64,000 bases of DNA from Irpex lacteus (GCA_001986395.2 MQVO02000003.1:620001-684000); one strand, 5' to 3'. Positions 34,917-46,718 are shown, numbered from the stretch's first letter. The notes: generated by a model from the letters alone, not told the origin. Translations and numbers: made by a program.

Positions 34917-37900
34917 TTGAGATGATCTTGAACGCAAGTAAGCATTCCTCCTGTCAAATAACACCCACAAACATCATCATACATACCGGAATACAGACGT
35001 ATGGTAGTGGTCGTATCTGTCTCGGGCATCACCTGGAAAGGGAATGGAGCTTGCGATGCAGGCGGGGACTGCGACTCGTGAGGTGTCTACCTGAAGGCGA
35101 GGAGACCGTCTTTGAGCTGAGGGCATATAGAGAGCTACGAAGAGTGCGAGGATTGAGCTTCGAGAGTTGACGAGTGCCAGCCAAACTCTCTACTCCACGG
35201 ACATGGTCGTGGGTTTTATGAAACACAGCTGGCGCTCAGTGCGTCGTAGCAGGGGGTACACCACAACAGCGGGTTTTCCACTTCGAAGTTCGAAAGCCCA
35301 TCGTTCGAATTCCCAACGACGAATAAATCCCTCAGCCAACCAGCGAGAGTGAATGGTAGCCGAGCCACCCCCGGCGCCGGTTCCTACTAATTCCAATTAT
35401 TTACCTGATGGTAATCCTTTGATCGTCGCGTCAGATTGATTCAGATGCACTTCCCAGCCGCGGAAGAAGCTCGTAGCGACGGTGATAACTCACTGAGCCA
35501 CTCCCGGCGGTACGTATACTGCTGCATCCACGATGAGATTAGACTCGTATACCGATGAGTGCCATCTGAAGAATTCAACACCCCACGCCCATTTTGGATG
35601 CTCGTTTGTTGTGAACGACTTGCCGCTGAGTCTCCTGTGAAAAGCGGAATTTGACACCCCAACGACAAGCTCAAGCTTTCTTGCATCAGGCTGACGCGCA
35701 ATCATCTCTCGGTGAGGCACGACGATAGCGGCAGTAAGAGACAGGAATGACAGCGACATATGCACAGGGCATTGAATCTGTGTCAATAAAGCGTACCGAC
35801 AACCAGTCGCCTTCCAACTTCACTTCGTTGATAAGGCAACCGAATGTCGTTGATCTGGATTTTATCTGTTATTTGTTGAACAGAACGGATATCGAGCGTT
35901 CCGCCCTGGCCTGGGTTCACTACAGCGTGCCTCAAGATCGATAGGCAATTTTACTGGCTGTATATTGAAGTAATAATCACCACTTGGAAAGCAGATATCG
36001 ATGCCGAGCCTGGAGAAGCCTGTCAAGGTCATACCATTTGAATGTCCACGCGCAGGTACTAGCTGCTGATCAAGCCAGGCAAAATAAATGCCCATACACT
36101 ATCGAAAGCTTGATTACAGCCCATGATTAGTTACCTCATCATAGACTGACAAGGCTGAATGCCTGAGTATACTGCTCACCTCGTATCAGAACGTCTAGAT
36201 CGAAGAGACCTTGGATAGCTCGGACTCAAAAGTTGCAATGACCTGCTGACGGACTCGAGAAAAGGAAAGTCAATCGCGTCACGATAAAACCTTGGATGAC
36301 GATTGGACGAGGACCACAGAAACGATCGACATTGGTCGAGATGAGATGAGGGTGAAGAAACGAACTGAATGGTTCTGTCCACGGCCGTTGACGAGATGAG
36401 GACCGCGAACATCCGTTGCATTGACGCACTCCATGGGAACTGACTAGCGAAAGAACTTCATGCCACGGGCTTTAGGGTTTTACGGAACGGAAAGCCTTGT
36501 GAGAGCTTCGTCCAAGAGAAGAGTAAGAAAGATGCCGAAAAGCCGTACCAAAGCAATGGGCCATGGTTGTTACCTATAACTGAGCTACCAAACCTCGGAA
36601 ATGAGTGTCATCGGTGTATCCGAACGATTTCTGACATACCCGTCTAATTATCTCCGTCATAGGGCCGGAGCACTATTCTTTGTCGTATAATGACGAGTGT
36701 CATCAGTGTCTAGGCGCATTGTGAGAAGAAATCGACCATCATGTGTTCAATGGTACGGAATTTCGTTATACAATCACCTCCGGACCCGATTAGTTTTATA
36801 TTGAAGGGATTAGCTCATCCGAACAAGTCTTCATCTGCTTTAAGGGTACTGAGCCCAGGTGCGCTGGTAGAATGTGACAATAGAGAATTGAATGTGGTAG
36901 GAAGACGTTCATCGACAATGTTTGAGGGATGAGAGGACCTGACAGGAACTTCGTGTGAAGGTAATTGTCAATGAAGGCAGGGCAAAGGGCAGAGTTCCGT
37001 GATAAACGCCGGGTGTTTGGTAGCCACGCGCAGGTGAAGAAGGAAGCCCGTGACTTCCATTCTCGGACTGTTTGTTCAGCTTGACTGCGCTATCAAGAGT
37101 TGCGAATCTGAATGTACCTCTTCAACGTCACCTACATACCTTTTACAATAAGTTGATGACAAGCATCTAGAAGTTTCCCTGGTCCCTTTCATTATACCGC
37201 ATGAATAGGCTCCCAGGATGACCCACCATTCGAACACGAGTTTAGCCAGTCGGAAGTGACCCGCAAGATCCTTGAGATCTTGAATTTGCCGCGAGTGACG
37301 GAAATCTTAGTATCGTAGAGCCAAAACCATGTAGTTTCCATAGAGCGGGGTGACGTCCTTCCGGTGGAAAACTCGTTCAATCCCGTGGCCACGGTCGACA
37401 TTCTTCGCCGATGAGAACTTGAAGGCTACTCATGACCAGTTGCGTCTGTAAGTAGGAGCTAAAGCTTGGGTAAGAGGACACGAGCACGTTCTAGAGCGAT
37501 CAGGTGAGCAACGATACACAGTATAGCGAAGAGGGAGAAGAACCTGACTGACATCGCGAGCAATAGTGACGGCACCCTAAACCTCGAGCTCCAACGCAAT
37601 TGGTAGGACGTTGCACACGTCGTAGAGCAATGTCATAGTCGTGATAGGAACATAGGCAAAAGAAGATGCCCCGAGGGAGTTCGAAGGCATTGACTTTGTT
37701 GCCCTGAGTTGCTAGTCTTGAATTGGTTAAGGTGAGGTGGAACTGAGTCGATATGTCAGTACTGAGAGGGTCGTTGAGCATGTATAGAGAACCATGCGTG
37801 AGTAGTTGCTTTCAATACTGTAAGTGTAGTGGCCAGTTACTCACCTGTATATGGTATTCCGCTGAGGGAAAATGCGTCCGTGTCTGGGATTCAATGCAAA

Positions 37901-38631
37901 GCTGGGTGTAAGTTACTGCTGTAGCCAACAAAGGGCTTGCCTCATTCCAATGCACGTTCGACAGAATTGCGCAGTTACCAGCTGAGATGGTGCTGCAGAA
38001 GGAAGTTTCTCTCGTCATCCGCTATTGCTTGAGGGTGCTGCGATGGAACACTGGCGCCGTGCCAGACACTGATATTTGTCGCTCTCGAGGTCATAGGTGA
38101 ATCCCTCTTTCAACATATGTTAGCGGGTACTGACGTGTTTAATTATGCTAACGCGATAGGTGTCAATTTCCCGTTACGTGAGGAAAAGCACAACCACTTA
38201 CAGAACAGTCTAAGGTAGTAGGGTTGGTGGGGGCAGTTCTACCGCTTTCCGAGTCCTATGTTTGTCATATGATAATGTTTTGAAGAGTCAAACAGATATC
38301 ACAGCATACTGAGTAAGTTAAAAGAGACTCGAAATGCGTACCACGTTTAGAACGTAGACTTATACGCAACCCAATATGCGTAGTGTTAAAAAGGATCAAG
38401 CTCGGCGTGAGCCTCTGATATTCGTATAGCCGCCCAGCCCGCTTTGACGGTTTGACCTGCCCTGAACTCGGCGCTAGTTGCGCTGCATCTAATCAGATAT
38501 ACACCTTCAACAAGTTCGGTTGAACTTGAAGTCGAAGGTCGGCAGGCATATTCTTATGCTGGTCCTTGTCACGAACTTACTAATAAACATCTAATACAGC
38601 AAATTCAGATTCTGTTTGTAACAACCGCGAC
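34917..38631. other. Gene-poor region, 3.7 kb, with unassigned minus-strand ORFs
   Basis: I could not name a gene here. Protein-like minus-strand pieces are present. 35490-35759 encodes 89 residues from an ATG (MSLSFLSLTAAIVVP, then GKSFTTNEHPKWAWGVEFFR). 36176-36421 encodes 81 residues from an ATG. 37812-38018 encodes MTRETSFCSTISAGNC onward up to a GTGAGT donor, followed by 37500-37781 and 37192-37401. No consistent splice model or known domain links them, so they may be unrelated hypothetical genes or decayed ones. The right end is the promoter of the F-box gene. Confidence 0.4.
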
Positions 38632-39888
38632 ATGACGGGCATTCAACTTCCCGCAGAACTCAGCGACCGTATCGTCGACTTTCTACACGACGACACCCGA
38701 GCACTCTCTGCTTGCAGTTTGACCTGTCGTAGCTGGCTACCTCCCGCTCGTTATCACCGCTGGCATCACACTCGCCTAGAGTGTGCCCGCCTTCTTCGAT
38801 TTATGGGATTACTGGTCGACACACCAGGCCTAGCATCATTCATATCACGCTTAGACTTTTACGATTCCCGCGGCTCGTTCAGAAGACGCATAGGCCGCCT
38901 GCAGAATTTTCAAGCCGACGAATTTGACCTTCTTTTGGAGTTGCTTCCTAACCTGCGTAGCCTCCGTCTCGAGTACTGGCTCATCCTCGAGGAAGTGGCG
39001 GAGATTGCAGCGGCGAACCCGACTTTTCGCGCTCTGGAGGAGTTGGCCCTCATAAACTGCGATGTCGAGACCTTGGATACTGCAGCGAAGCTGATGACCA
39101 TCCCTTCTCCCGGTCTGAATTCGATATCTTTGGGCGCCCTCCAGCTAAAGGATGCCGATATGCACGGCACATCGCCCTGGATACCTCCTCTCGAAGACAG
39201 GCCAGCGGCGAGGAAATTGGCATTGTCGGGGTTATACGCCACGGAAGTAGAGAGCTTGTTCGCGTGGGTCTCTGCCTCGGTTACCAAACTTCAGATCGCT
39301 ATCCAAAGCGAGGACGATGCTCCCATCGCCGGAGTTATGCTCTCGTCGATTGGTTCTGAACTCACTGAGCTCGACCTCGTCGTTGATACAGATAATAGCC
39401 TTCAAGGTGAGTATTTCACTAAAGGCGATATATCTTTCCAGTGCCTTGAACTTCTCTATGCAGCTGTTTTCCACGATTCGGGGTTTTCCTTGGCCGGCCT
39501 CCCGGCCCTGAGTCAGTGCACACTCACTTTCGACTTGCGAGAGATGTTCGTCCCAGGCAACATTTCCTTGCCTTGGATCTCTGCATTTCTCCAAGAGCTC
39601 AGTTCGACCTTCCTCGACACTATCATTCTCAAGCTGAAAGCCGATAACCTGGAAGATTTACGAGTATTAGACTCAGAGTGCGGGGTGCGTGAGATACACC
39701 CCGTACTGTTTGACGACCTAGAAGCGCTGGATTGGACGAGTCTAGAGTCTTCGATTACTACCGGTCGCCTCCCTTCGCTGAAGAGGATTGTTATCGAGGG
39801 TAGGGGGAGTGGTTTGCGATTTCTGTCGTTTATGCACATCATGCACACACAGCTACGACCTCTATTACAGCTCCGAAAAGTGCGGTGA
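38632..39888 (+). CDS. F-box protein with leucine-rich-like repeats
   Basis: Intronless, 418 aa. The N-terminus is a compact F-box: IQLPAELSDRIVDFLHDDTR, then LSACSLTCRSWLPPARYHRW, which should bind Skp1 in an SCF ubiquitin ligase. The rest carries irregular leucine-rich segments typical of the very large basidiomycete F-box/LRR family, for example LLLELLPNLRSLRLEYWLIL, ALEELALINCDVETL, GLNSISLGALQL and PSLKRIVIEG. The ATG is the first in frame and precedes the F-box by three residues. The substrate is unknown. Such genes vary greatly in copy number between related species, so close orthologues may be missing. Confidence 0.85.
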   Translation: MTGIQLPAELSDRIVDFLHDDTRALSACSLTCRSWLPPARYHRWHHTRLECARLLRFMGLLVDTPGLASFISRLDFYDSRGSFRRRIGRLQNFQADEFDLLLELLPNLRSLRLEYWLILEEVAEIAAANPTFRALEELALINCDVETLDTAAKLMTIPSPGLNSISLGALQLKDADMHGTSPWIPPLEDRPAARKLALSGLYATEVESLFAWVSASVTKLQIAIQSEDDAPIAGVMLSSIGSELTELDLVVDTDNSLQGEYFTKGDISFQCLELLYAAVFHDSGFSLAGLPALSQCTLTFDLREMFVPGNISLPWISAFLQELSSTFLDTIILKLKADNLEDLRVLDSECGVREIHPVLFDDLEALDWTSLESSITTGRLPSLKRIVIEGRGSGLRFLSFMHIMHTQLRPLLQLRKVR

Positions 39889-40051
39889 CACGGCAATGAA
39901 TAATATTTGTTCTCCCGAATATTACCGCGAGGGGGGATCCTACGCAGTGATGCTATTTCGCGAATCACAGTAATTCACTCTAAAAACTGGGGATGTGAAC
40001 ACTAATGTATTGAGTAGAAAGTACATCACAAAATGCCCTGAGATACGAGAT

Positions 40052-40674
40052 CTAATAAGGTGCGGCCGCAGCTTGACACTAAAATTGTATATCAGCGAGT
40101 GAACAGTCATAGAACACCACGAAGCACTTACAGCCTTCAACTGCTCAAGATACCAGGTGCAGGAAGGAAGGTCAGCCTTCTCGAGACACTTCGTGAACTC
40201 TACACGTAATGGCCATTCAGTGATTGGGTAATTGACTATTAGAGCTGCTACTCACCCTTCGCCTGAGCCTCACAGCTGATACCTTGGTTCTGGTAGGACT
40301 GATGCACAGGTGCCGCCTGTGCTACGGGAGCTGGCTCGGCAGGTGCCTGACTAGAAGATCCTCCGAAGAGCATATTCGAGAGACCGTGTCCGATGGTCGA
40401 ACCAACAGCTACCGAACCGGCGGTGGCAGCCATCTGAGCGAGCATTCCAGGCTGAGACGAAGCTTGCGCCTGAGGGGGAACAGGAGGAGCGTGTGCAGCG
40501 TTGCCAGCTGGGTAGGGTGCCGCAGCAGTGTGTGCACCGCGGGTCTGCTGAGGCGCATGAGCAGCCGGTGCTGGTGCAGGACGAGCAGCGGGGCGAGAAG
40601 AGCGAGATTGACGCTACAACCAAAGTTTTTAGCATATTTTGTGGGCACAAACAGTCGAAAGTACTTACAGGCAT
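40052..40674 (-). CDS. MIX17: Twin CX9C (CHCH) protein, MIX17/CHCHD2 family
   Basis: Small mitochondrial intermembrane-space protein imported through the Mia40 pathway. The first coding exon is only ATGCCT; the next begins RQSRSSRPAARPAPAPAAHA, a basic Ala/Pro-rich targeting region. The conserved hydrophobic centre is GMLAQMAATAGSVAVGSTIG, followed by HGLSNMLFGG, which is diagnostic of the CHCHD2/CHCHD10/Mix17 family. The C-terminal CHCH domain has CEAQAKEFTKC and CTWYLEQLKAC, two exact CX9C pairs, completed across the last intron by CQAAAAPY. The gene diverges from the mL45/Mba1-like gene, and the 211-bp spacer is a likely bidirectional promoter. Confidence 0.92.
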
Positions 40675-40885
40675 GGTTGAGAGAGTAAGAGAGGTGTGAA
40701 GAGAGACTGCTGTGGTGGTCAACTTTAAAGGGAGGACGAAAGGCTGCCGACGACACACGCCAGCAATTTCAGCTGGCCGACTTTGCCACGTGCATGGAAG
40801 GTCCCGGAATCACACCTCCGTTCCCGACATCCGCTCGCTCGACGCGACCGACTCGGCAAGTGCCGTTCCTACTTCAGTCCTCCAA
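40675..40885. promoter_or_regulatory. Bidirectional promoter, MIX17 / mL45-like
   Basis: Only 211 bp separate the two divergent start codons, and both products are mitochondrial, so coordinated expression is plausible. No TATA box is evident. Confidence 0.55.
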
Positions 40886-42028
40886 ATGTCCTCCTCGAGG
40901 TTGGCCACCCAAGTCTTCTCGTCAAGCCTCAGATGTCGGGCAGGTAACTTCCAGGGTACTTCGAGGCCACTGCCATGGGCCTTGGCAAGGGGATTTCAGC
41001 AGAGTGCTGTGAGCCGGAAGACCGTTCAGAAGTTACAGCAGAAGCCACCAGCAAACGATGATGAAACTCTGAAGGCCATGGACACGTTGCAAGCACTGGC
41101 TCATAAGACGAACATGGACGTTTGGAGTCAGCCAATTGAAACACTAGGTAAGTAAGTCTTAAAACATCATGTAGGACGATCGCTAAATAGCGTGATAGAT
41201 TTAATTATCCCCAGCTTGTATTCGAAACGTCCCCAAGCGTCCATAGTGGACCATTGGAAGTCATTTATACAGACCCAGTTGAATTGGGTACGAAATGCGC
41301 AAAGGTCTATTTACTCTTCGTCTGATGTACGTCATTTGATCTAACCGTTCTACTTAGCATGTTTCTATTGGCGAAGGAGAATGCCTTTCCTGGTGCCAAA
41401 GTCAAATCACGCTGGTCACCAAAAATATTCAGCGTAAGAAAGGGCGTCTGGCTGGAGGGCCTACGACGAGAAGCACTCGCGAGTTATACCGCAGTGAATG
41501 AGGCTGTTGCGGCGTGAGTCTCAAATAGAACACTTCACATATCCCGTGTGCGCTGATCTATACGACAATATAGTCGTGATACGAAGGCACTACGAACATA
41601 CACGGCGGATACGTATAAGGAAGCCCTATTGAAACGCGTGCAGGCTCAAGATAAGGGCAATCACCATGTCTGGAAGCTGCACAGCGAGAATGCTCCACCC
41701 GAGGTGTTAAGTATACGGTCCTTCTTTGGACATATGGGCGCAAAAGATCCTTTACAGGGAAACCGTCTAGTTACACAAGCACTTATCAAGTTTGATACCA
41801 ACCAGGTTTGTGGTTTGCGAATTGTGTCGGATTGTAGTCCTGTATTAACTTCTGCTGTAGAGTCTCCAGATTTACAATGCGCGTGGCAAACTTATAGGCG
41901 GCAGTGACCAACCCAAGCGTGTGGTTGAACATCTGGTATTCCAAAAGCGAGGCTGGACACCTAGTCCATGGATAATTCGGGACCAACTCTATGAGACCTT
42001 GGATACCAAACTCACCCGTTTGCAGTGA
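40886..42028 (+). CDS. mL45/Mba1-like protein with Tim44-like domain
   Basis: Predicted mitochondrial matrix protein that ties the large ribosomal subunit to the inner membrane, as Mba1 and metazoan mL45 do. The N-terminus MSSSRLATQVFSSSLRCRAG is a typical presequence, with GFQQSAVSRKT as a likely processing region. Conserved blocks are SIVDHWKSFIQTQLNWVRNA, MFLLAKENAFPGAKVKSRWS, AVNEAVAARDTKALRTYTAD, VWKLHSENAPPEVLSIR and LVTQALIKFDTNQ. The C-terminal Tim44-like motif is RVVEHLVFQKRGW followed by PSPWIIRDQLYETLD. I read five or more exons. Exon 2 must use the acceptor before ATTTAATTATC, because the later AG puts a stop in frame. Sequence alone cannot separate ribosomal mL45 from the Mba1 receptor. 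Confidence 0.8.
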
Positions 42029-42215
42029 GGTATTTCGGTGGTAGATTCCCTTAAAGTAAATTAGACTTGCAGTGTAATGCAGTTGGTGGTCATTATTAGC
42101 ATAAATTTCCACTATGACATTGTGCCGGGCGAACCTCTTCTTCCAGAAGGGCAGTTAATGAGACTACTGCGCGCCTAAGTATGTTTATACATCACTCTCC
42201 TGCTGGTTGACCTTC

Positions 42216-43760
42216 ATGTTCTCGACATCAACAAGAAAAGTAACAAGAGCTATAGTCTCTAATAATCTATCGTCATGCACACGTAAATCTCTGCACAAGT
42301 CTATCTCAATACCACTTGCCACCTCTCGCTGGAATGCACGACGTTCAGCAAGTACAGCCCCACCTCCGAGTCCGCCGCCGAGTTCTGGCTCGCAAGCGAG
42401 AATCTCGGTCATCTTTACTACACTCATTGCTGTCGGTGTGGCATCTACTGCCTATGGACTGTAAGTAAGGCTATTACTCTCTGTCAATGGTACCTCATGA
42501 GTCTGTCAGTTATGACTTCTATAATACATTCACTATGTGGCCGCAGGAGGTGCGGAAGGACCTCCGAGCAGGTATAAAAGCACGCAACCAAGGAGACCTT
42601 GACCTCAGTGAGCGATATCTGACAAGGTATGTATATCCATGAAACCTCGAGTCTACACTACATTTTACTCATTCACACGTTGAAAGGGCTTTAGAAACAG
42701 CTCAGAAGCTCCCACTCGAACAACTCTCCCCTGACCCACACCTGAAGCTCTCAGGCGTAGCCATAGTCCTAGCCTCCGTCCAAGAAGACAACCACAAACT
42801 ACAAGCAGCTTACAGCACCTATGCTGCCGCTTACGAACATCTGCAAACCGTGCCCGACCGTTCTGGCCCCGAGAAAGCCCGTGCGGGTGTCCTGGCGTAC
42901 AAGCTCGGGCAGCTGGCGGAAGTGAGGCGTATGCCGCGCGAGGAGCGTTCCTGGTACGAAGCGGCGTGTAAGGAGCTGCTCGGGGCTGCTGGTCTTCCTG
43001 AGCAGAGAGGCGAGAAGGAGAAGCCGGTTGATTTGGCGGAGCTTTCTCTGCCGACGTGGGTGGGCAAAGTGCAGATTGTAGAGCCCCTGCGGGCGTTAGC
43101 GAGCCGTTACACCAAAGATGGGGACCACCAGTACGTTTTAGCATCTCGTTGTATTGTATATTCCTGGGTTAACATATTGGCGACCCCAGACTTGCGTTGA
43201 CAACATTACTCGTCGCCGTGCCTCTGATTCTCGGTCAAACGCCACAAAACGCCCCAACAGAGAACCTCTGCATAGGTACTGTTCGACCCGCTCCGCTGCA
43301 TGATGAATTGGCTCATACTTTGCTTGTAGGCGCGGACTTGATGAACTCGGTCGCTGAGACATTGCTGGAGGGACCACCTACGCCCGAAGCTCGGAAACAA
43401 GCTGAGCGAGCAGTGTCCCAAGCCGTGGAACTGATTGAAGTGCGCAGGAAGCGCGCTGCCACAGAGCTCGAGGGTGAACCTGACTATTGCGAGTTGGTAA
43501 TGGCGGCTGCGTTGTTCAACTGGGGTGCTTTGCGGGAGGTAGGATAGAATGATTGCCCTTTATCGACTTGCAATACTCAAGACTTTTATTAGATGGACGA
43601 AGACCTGACGAGAGCGAAGCAACTGTACCAGCGCAGCCGGAAACAGTCGCTAGATTTGAAGGAGCGTGAAGGAGTTATACAGGCGGAAACTGCTCTAAGA
43701 CGAGTGGATCGACTGATGAACAAGAACGATTCAAAGGGTATCGCTGGTGCACGAAGTTGA
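42216..43760 (+). CDS. Mitochondrial TPR protein, possibly Mgr3-like
   Basis: The start MFSTSTRKVTRAIVSNN is rich in basic and hydroxylated residues (presequence). A Pro/Ser linker and one membrane segment follow (ARISVIFTTLIAVGVASTAY). The large C-terminal part is helical with TPR-like pairs: DLRAGIKARNQGDLDLSERY with LTRALETAQ; AAYSTYAAAYEHLQ; AYKLGQLAEVRR; RYTKDGDHQLALTTLL; LNRAKQ-like DLTRAKQLYQRSRKQ near the end. This layout (presequence, single TM, TPR array) resembles yeast Mgr3, an adaptor of the i-AAA protease, but TPR similarity is shallow and other mitochondrial TPR proteins remain possible. I count five exons; the stop is at 43758-43760. It converges on SEC62 with about 150 bp between stop codons. 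Confidence 0.7.
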
Positions 43761-43913
43761 TCCAAAGAAGATAAATATAAAATCGTGATATAATAGATCC
43801 CGCAAACATCAACACATCCATATAGCACCATGGACAATACAGGGGAGGGGGGAAGCAGTGAGGAGTGAGGATAAATGATAAGTGGGACACGCCGTAGTGT
43901 AGACAAGAGATCG

Positions 43914-44921
43914 TTATGAGTCGTCAGCAACCTCCTCCACTCGTGCTTGTCTGCTTTCCGGTCTTGAGCTGGCAGCAGAGTCAGGGCTCAGCGAACGTGC
44001 GTCCACGCCTGTTGAGGCAGCAGTCTCTGCAGCGCCCTTCTTCTCGCCCTTGACAGCCTTGGCCTTCTTGCCTTTCTTCTTCTTGGGCTGGTCCCATTCC
44101 CATAGAGGGATGAACGACTCGACCTGTATGACACTTGATGAGGAGATAAACTAGCAATGAATGATGATGGAGACTCACGAAGCCGACGTCGGCGAACAGC
44201 TTCGGGAATATCCAAATTCCTGGGCTGGCGACGATGACAGTGATGATATAGAAGATCAACCGTACGATGGCGATGGCGAAGAACAATCCGATGAGGGCGA
44301 GGGCGACCATACTGAGATACCACACGCCGAGACGCAGGATGGGTGGCCAGAGCGGGAACATGACTCCGGCCAGCATGATCACCAGCATGGCGACTCCTCC
44401 GACGTATGTCAGCCACTGTGAGCCTTCGTAGAACCACGCGTAGTATTCTCCCTCCTCGAAAGTCTGCGTCTGGTTGATATTGAGGACCTTTGGTGAGTTG
44501 GCTGACGACCCGGAGGGCCCACCGCGGTCGACTCGTAGGTAGAATGCGTGAGGGATGGCAGAGGCGAGCAAAGTCTTTGCCTGTTCTTCATTTTCGATTT
44601 TTGGTACGTTCTTGAGCTTGGCATAGGCCGGTGAGAGGAGTGCTTTTATGGCGGATTTGCCTACGATGAGGAGGACAGTCAGTCAGCCTACATGGAATGC
44701 TGCGATGACGCGACGCGCACCTTTGAAGTAGTCCGTTCGCTTTCCATTGTATGCCCCTACTCTGACCTTCATCCCCGAGCTGCTGCTTCGCAGGAAGTTG
44801 ACAACATTCCGCACTTCGGGTGAAGCTCTCGCTTGTGCCTCAAACACACCCTGTGCACGAGTTACTACAATGATTCAAGGAGCCATGAAGGAAGAGAACT
44901 TACTGCTGCGTTACCACTCAT
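43914..44921 (-). CDS. SEC62: Protein translocation protein Sec62
   Basis: Subunit of the ER post-translational translocon with Sec61 and Sec63. The first exon is very short (MSGNA). Exon 2 gives EAQARASPEVRNVVNFLRSS, MKVRVGAYNGKRTDYFKGKS and AIKALLSPAYAK, the conserved cytosolic domain that contacts Sec63. After LLASAIPHAFYLRVDRG comes GEYYAWFYEGSQWLTY and two membrane segments (YVGGVAMLVIMLAGVMFPLW and ALALIGLFFAIAIVRLIFY). The last exon encodes FIPLWEWDQPKKKKGKKAKA and a Lys/Ala/Ser tail, with WEWDQPK typical of fungal Sec62. The start is the only ATG that yields the conserved N-terminus with good splice sites. Confidence 0.93.
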
Positions 44922-45313
44922 GTTGAAGGATAGTGATGGTGGTAGAGAGCGGAGGATGAAGAGAGAAGAGAAACAAAATCTGTGCTGAGCTGGCGGCGTG
45001 CGGATGACTGGTGGCTGCCATGTACTTTCACATAAGCGCTAGACGTGGCATTATCTGCTTAGTCAGCTAAGATCGGTCGGCCGACGTTGTCGTTTATGGA
45101 AAGCGTCGGGATCGTCTGGTCAGTCTTGGCCCGGAATATGAGCTCAAGAAGGGCTGGCGGACAAGTAAAATATGGGACACTCGTCGTGTAATTGTCACAT
45201 AAAACGGCAAGGCAATTGGAGTGATACGAGTGTAATATTGAAAGCAGTACGTAGAGTAGGAGTAGGATGACAGCGATGGTGAGCCGAGCTTGAGTATGAA
45301 CTCAACATAGTCC

Positions 45314-46011
45314 TCAGAACGGAAGTTTGCCAAGTTTCGCAGTAGCCTTCGGTCTGTCCAGTGGGCTCGGTCGTCTGCGTTGGTACGTCTATCCAGCCAC
45401 ACAAAAGCAAAAGGTATCCGCACACACCCCGTCAGCGTTCCAAGCCACCACCCAAACCACACACAGAAAGAACACAAACTCACCCCCTTGAACCACTTAA
45501 TCCTCCTATCCATAACCTTCAACGCCTTCTCCCTCTTCTCCTTCCTAGCCTCCAACGTCCTCTGCCACTTATGCCCCTTAAACATCCGCCACTTGCCAGC
45601 GTACAACCGATTGCCCACGTCCGCACCCGGCACCTCCCTCTCCTTCACCTCTCCCTCCCACTTCACGCCTCTCAACCACACCTCCTCCTTCTTCAACACA
45701 GGCTTCGCGAGGGCAGCGTCTTGCGGTGGGGCGGCTTTGACGGCGGCGGCGAGCTCTTTGGTAGAGAACTTGGGTCCGGCGGGGAGCAGGTGCAGTGTGT
45801 TACTCTCTTTGGCTTTCTTCACTAATTCTGCTTGTCTCCGTAATGAGTATTTTGCTGGGGCCCATCGTCCGGTCTCGGGGTTCAGCCGCGGGAGGAACGG
45901 GTTGGTGACTTTGGCGAGGTCTTTAGGTGAGACTGAGGGTGAAGCCGTGCTGTCCTTGAACGCAGACAGGATCTCACGAGTGCGGAACCTCTTGATAGCT
46001 TGCAAGGCCAT
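45314..46011 (-). CDS. MRPL25: Mitochondrial large ribosomal subunit protein mL59
   Basis: Two exons (46011-45484 and 45388-45314) give 603 nt, 200 aa, in frame. The protein is a fungus-specific component of the mitochondrial large subunit. The start MALQAIKRFRTREILSAF is followed by NPFLPRLNPETGRWAPAKYS and LRRQAELVKKAKE, the core signature of mL59/Mrpl25. Further along are LHLLPAGPKFS, EVWLRGVKWEGEVKE, LYAGKWRMFKGHKWQRTLEA and the basic end LDRPKATAKLGKLPF. A longer open frame continues past the exon junction to 45094, but it lacks the conserved basic tail and is read-through of the intron. The upstream extension to 46158 precedes the conserved start and is probably leader. Confidence 0.9.
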
Positions 46012-46718
46012 GCTTTTGAGTGGTGACAAGAGGTCCAAGCGACAGTGGGGAAGGTAAGACGGACGCGACCTTCTGCGCGTAAATGAGAGTCGGAATGACA
46101 AGCTCTCGTTCCCGTGCGCATCAATTTGGCACCCACAACGCCGAGCGCTTCTTAGCATGCAATCGAGTTGGATTCAATGGCACTTCAATACGTGGGATAT
46201 ATTCTATTCGAGCTTGAGAAGAGATACAATGATACAGGTATACTATGCGACAGGGGGATGCGGGGTGTCTTGAATTGGGAAAATTGCATGGGGAAAGGAA
46301 TGTAGGGGAGCGCGAGAGAGAGAGCAGGAAAATTAAAAAGGAATGTCTGTTACAGTAAGTATGTATCTCATCGATGGAGCGTGCACATCCTACATGAATG
46401 GTTCGTGTGTATGAGCGGAGCATGAGGAGCAATAGAGAAATAAATGAGAGGGTGGGGTGACTGCGAGAGTAAAAAGTGAAATGAAAGCAGCATGGAAGTT
46501 GGTCCATTGCATTACAGTCCGTGATCAACCAATAGAATAGACACGATATAACCTCGCCATTTTGACAAACCAGGCACCATAAGACGACAAGAATAAAGCT
46601 AGCTATACAAACGAAGATCCCGCGTGAGTGATAGAGAGTCTAAAAATACGTCGAAACACACTGACCATAGTATAGCAAACACAGGAAGAGCGACTGCGCA
46701 CAACGACCCGTGCCCTCC
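46012..46718. other. Intergenic, no gene seen
   Basis: The gap lies between two minus-strand genes, so it should hold the mL59 promoter and the 3' UTR of the next gene. Purine-rich runs occur (gagagagagagcagg near 46313). No ORF has recognisable content. Confidence 0.5.

Noticed and set aside
35226..35325. tRNA-like box B (gttcgaattcc) downstream of a ctggcgctcag stretch
   Set aside because: The two boxes cannot be placed in one cloverleaf with paired acceptor and anticodon stems.
45094..45313. C-terminal extension of the mL59 frame
   Set aside because: It is reached only by reading through a good GTGAGT...TAG intron; the spliced form gives the conserved basic end and stops at 45314.
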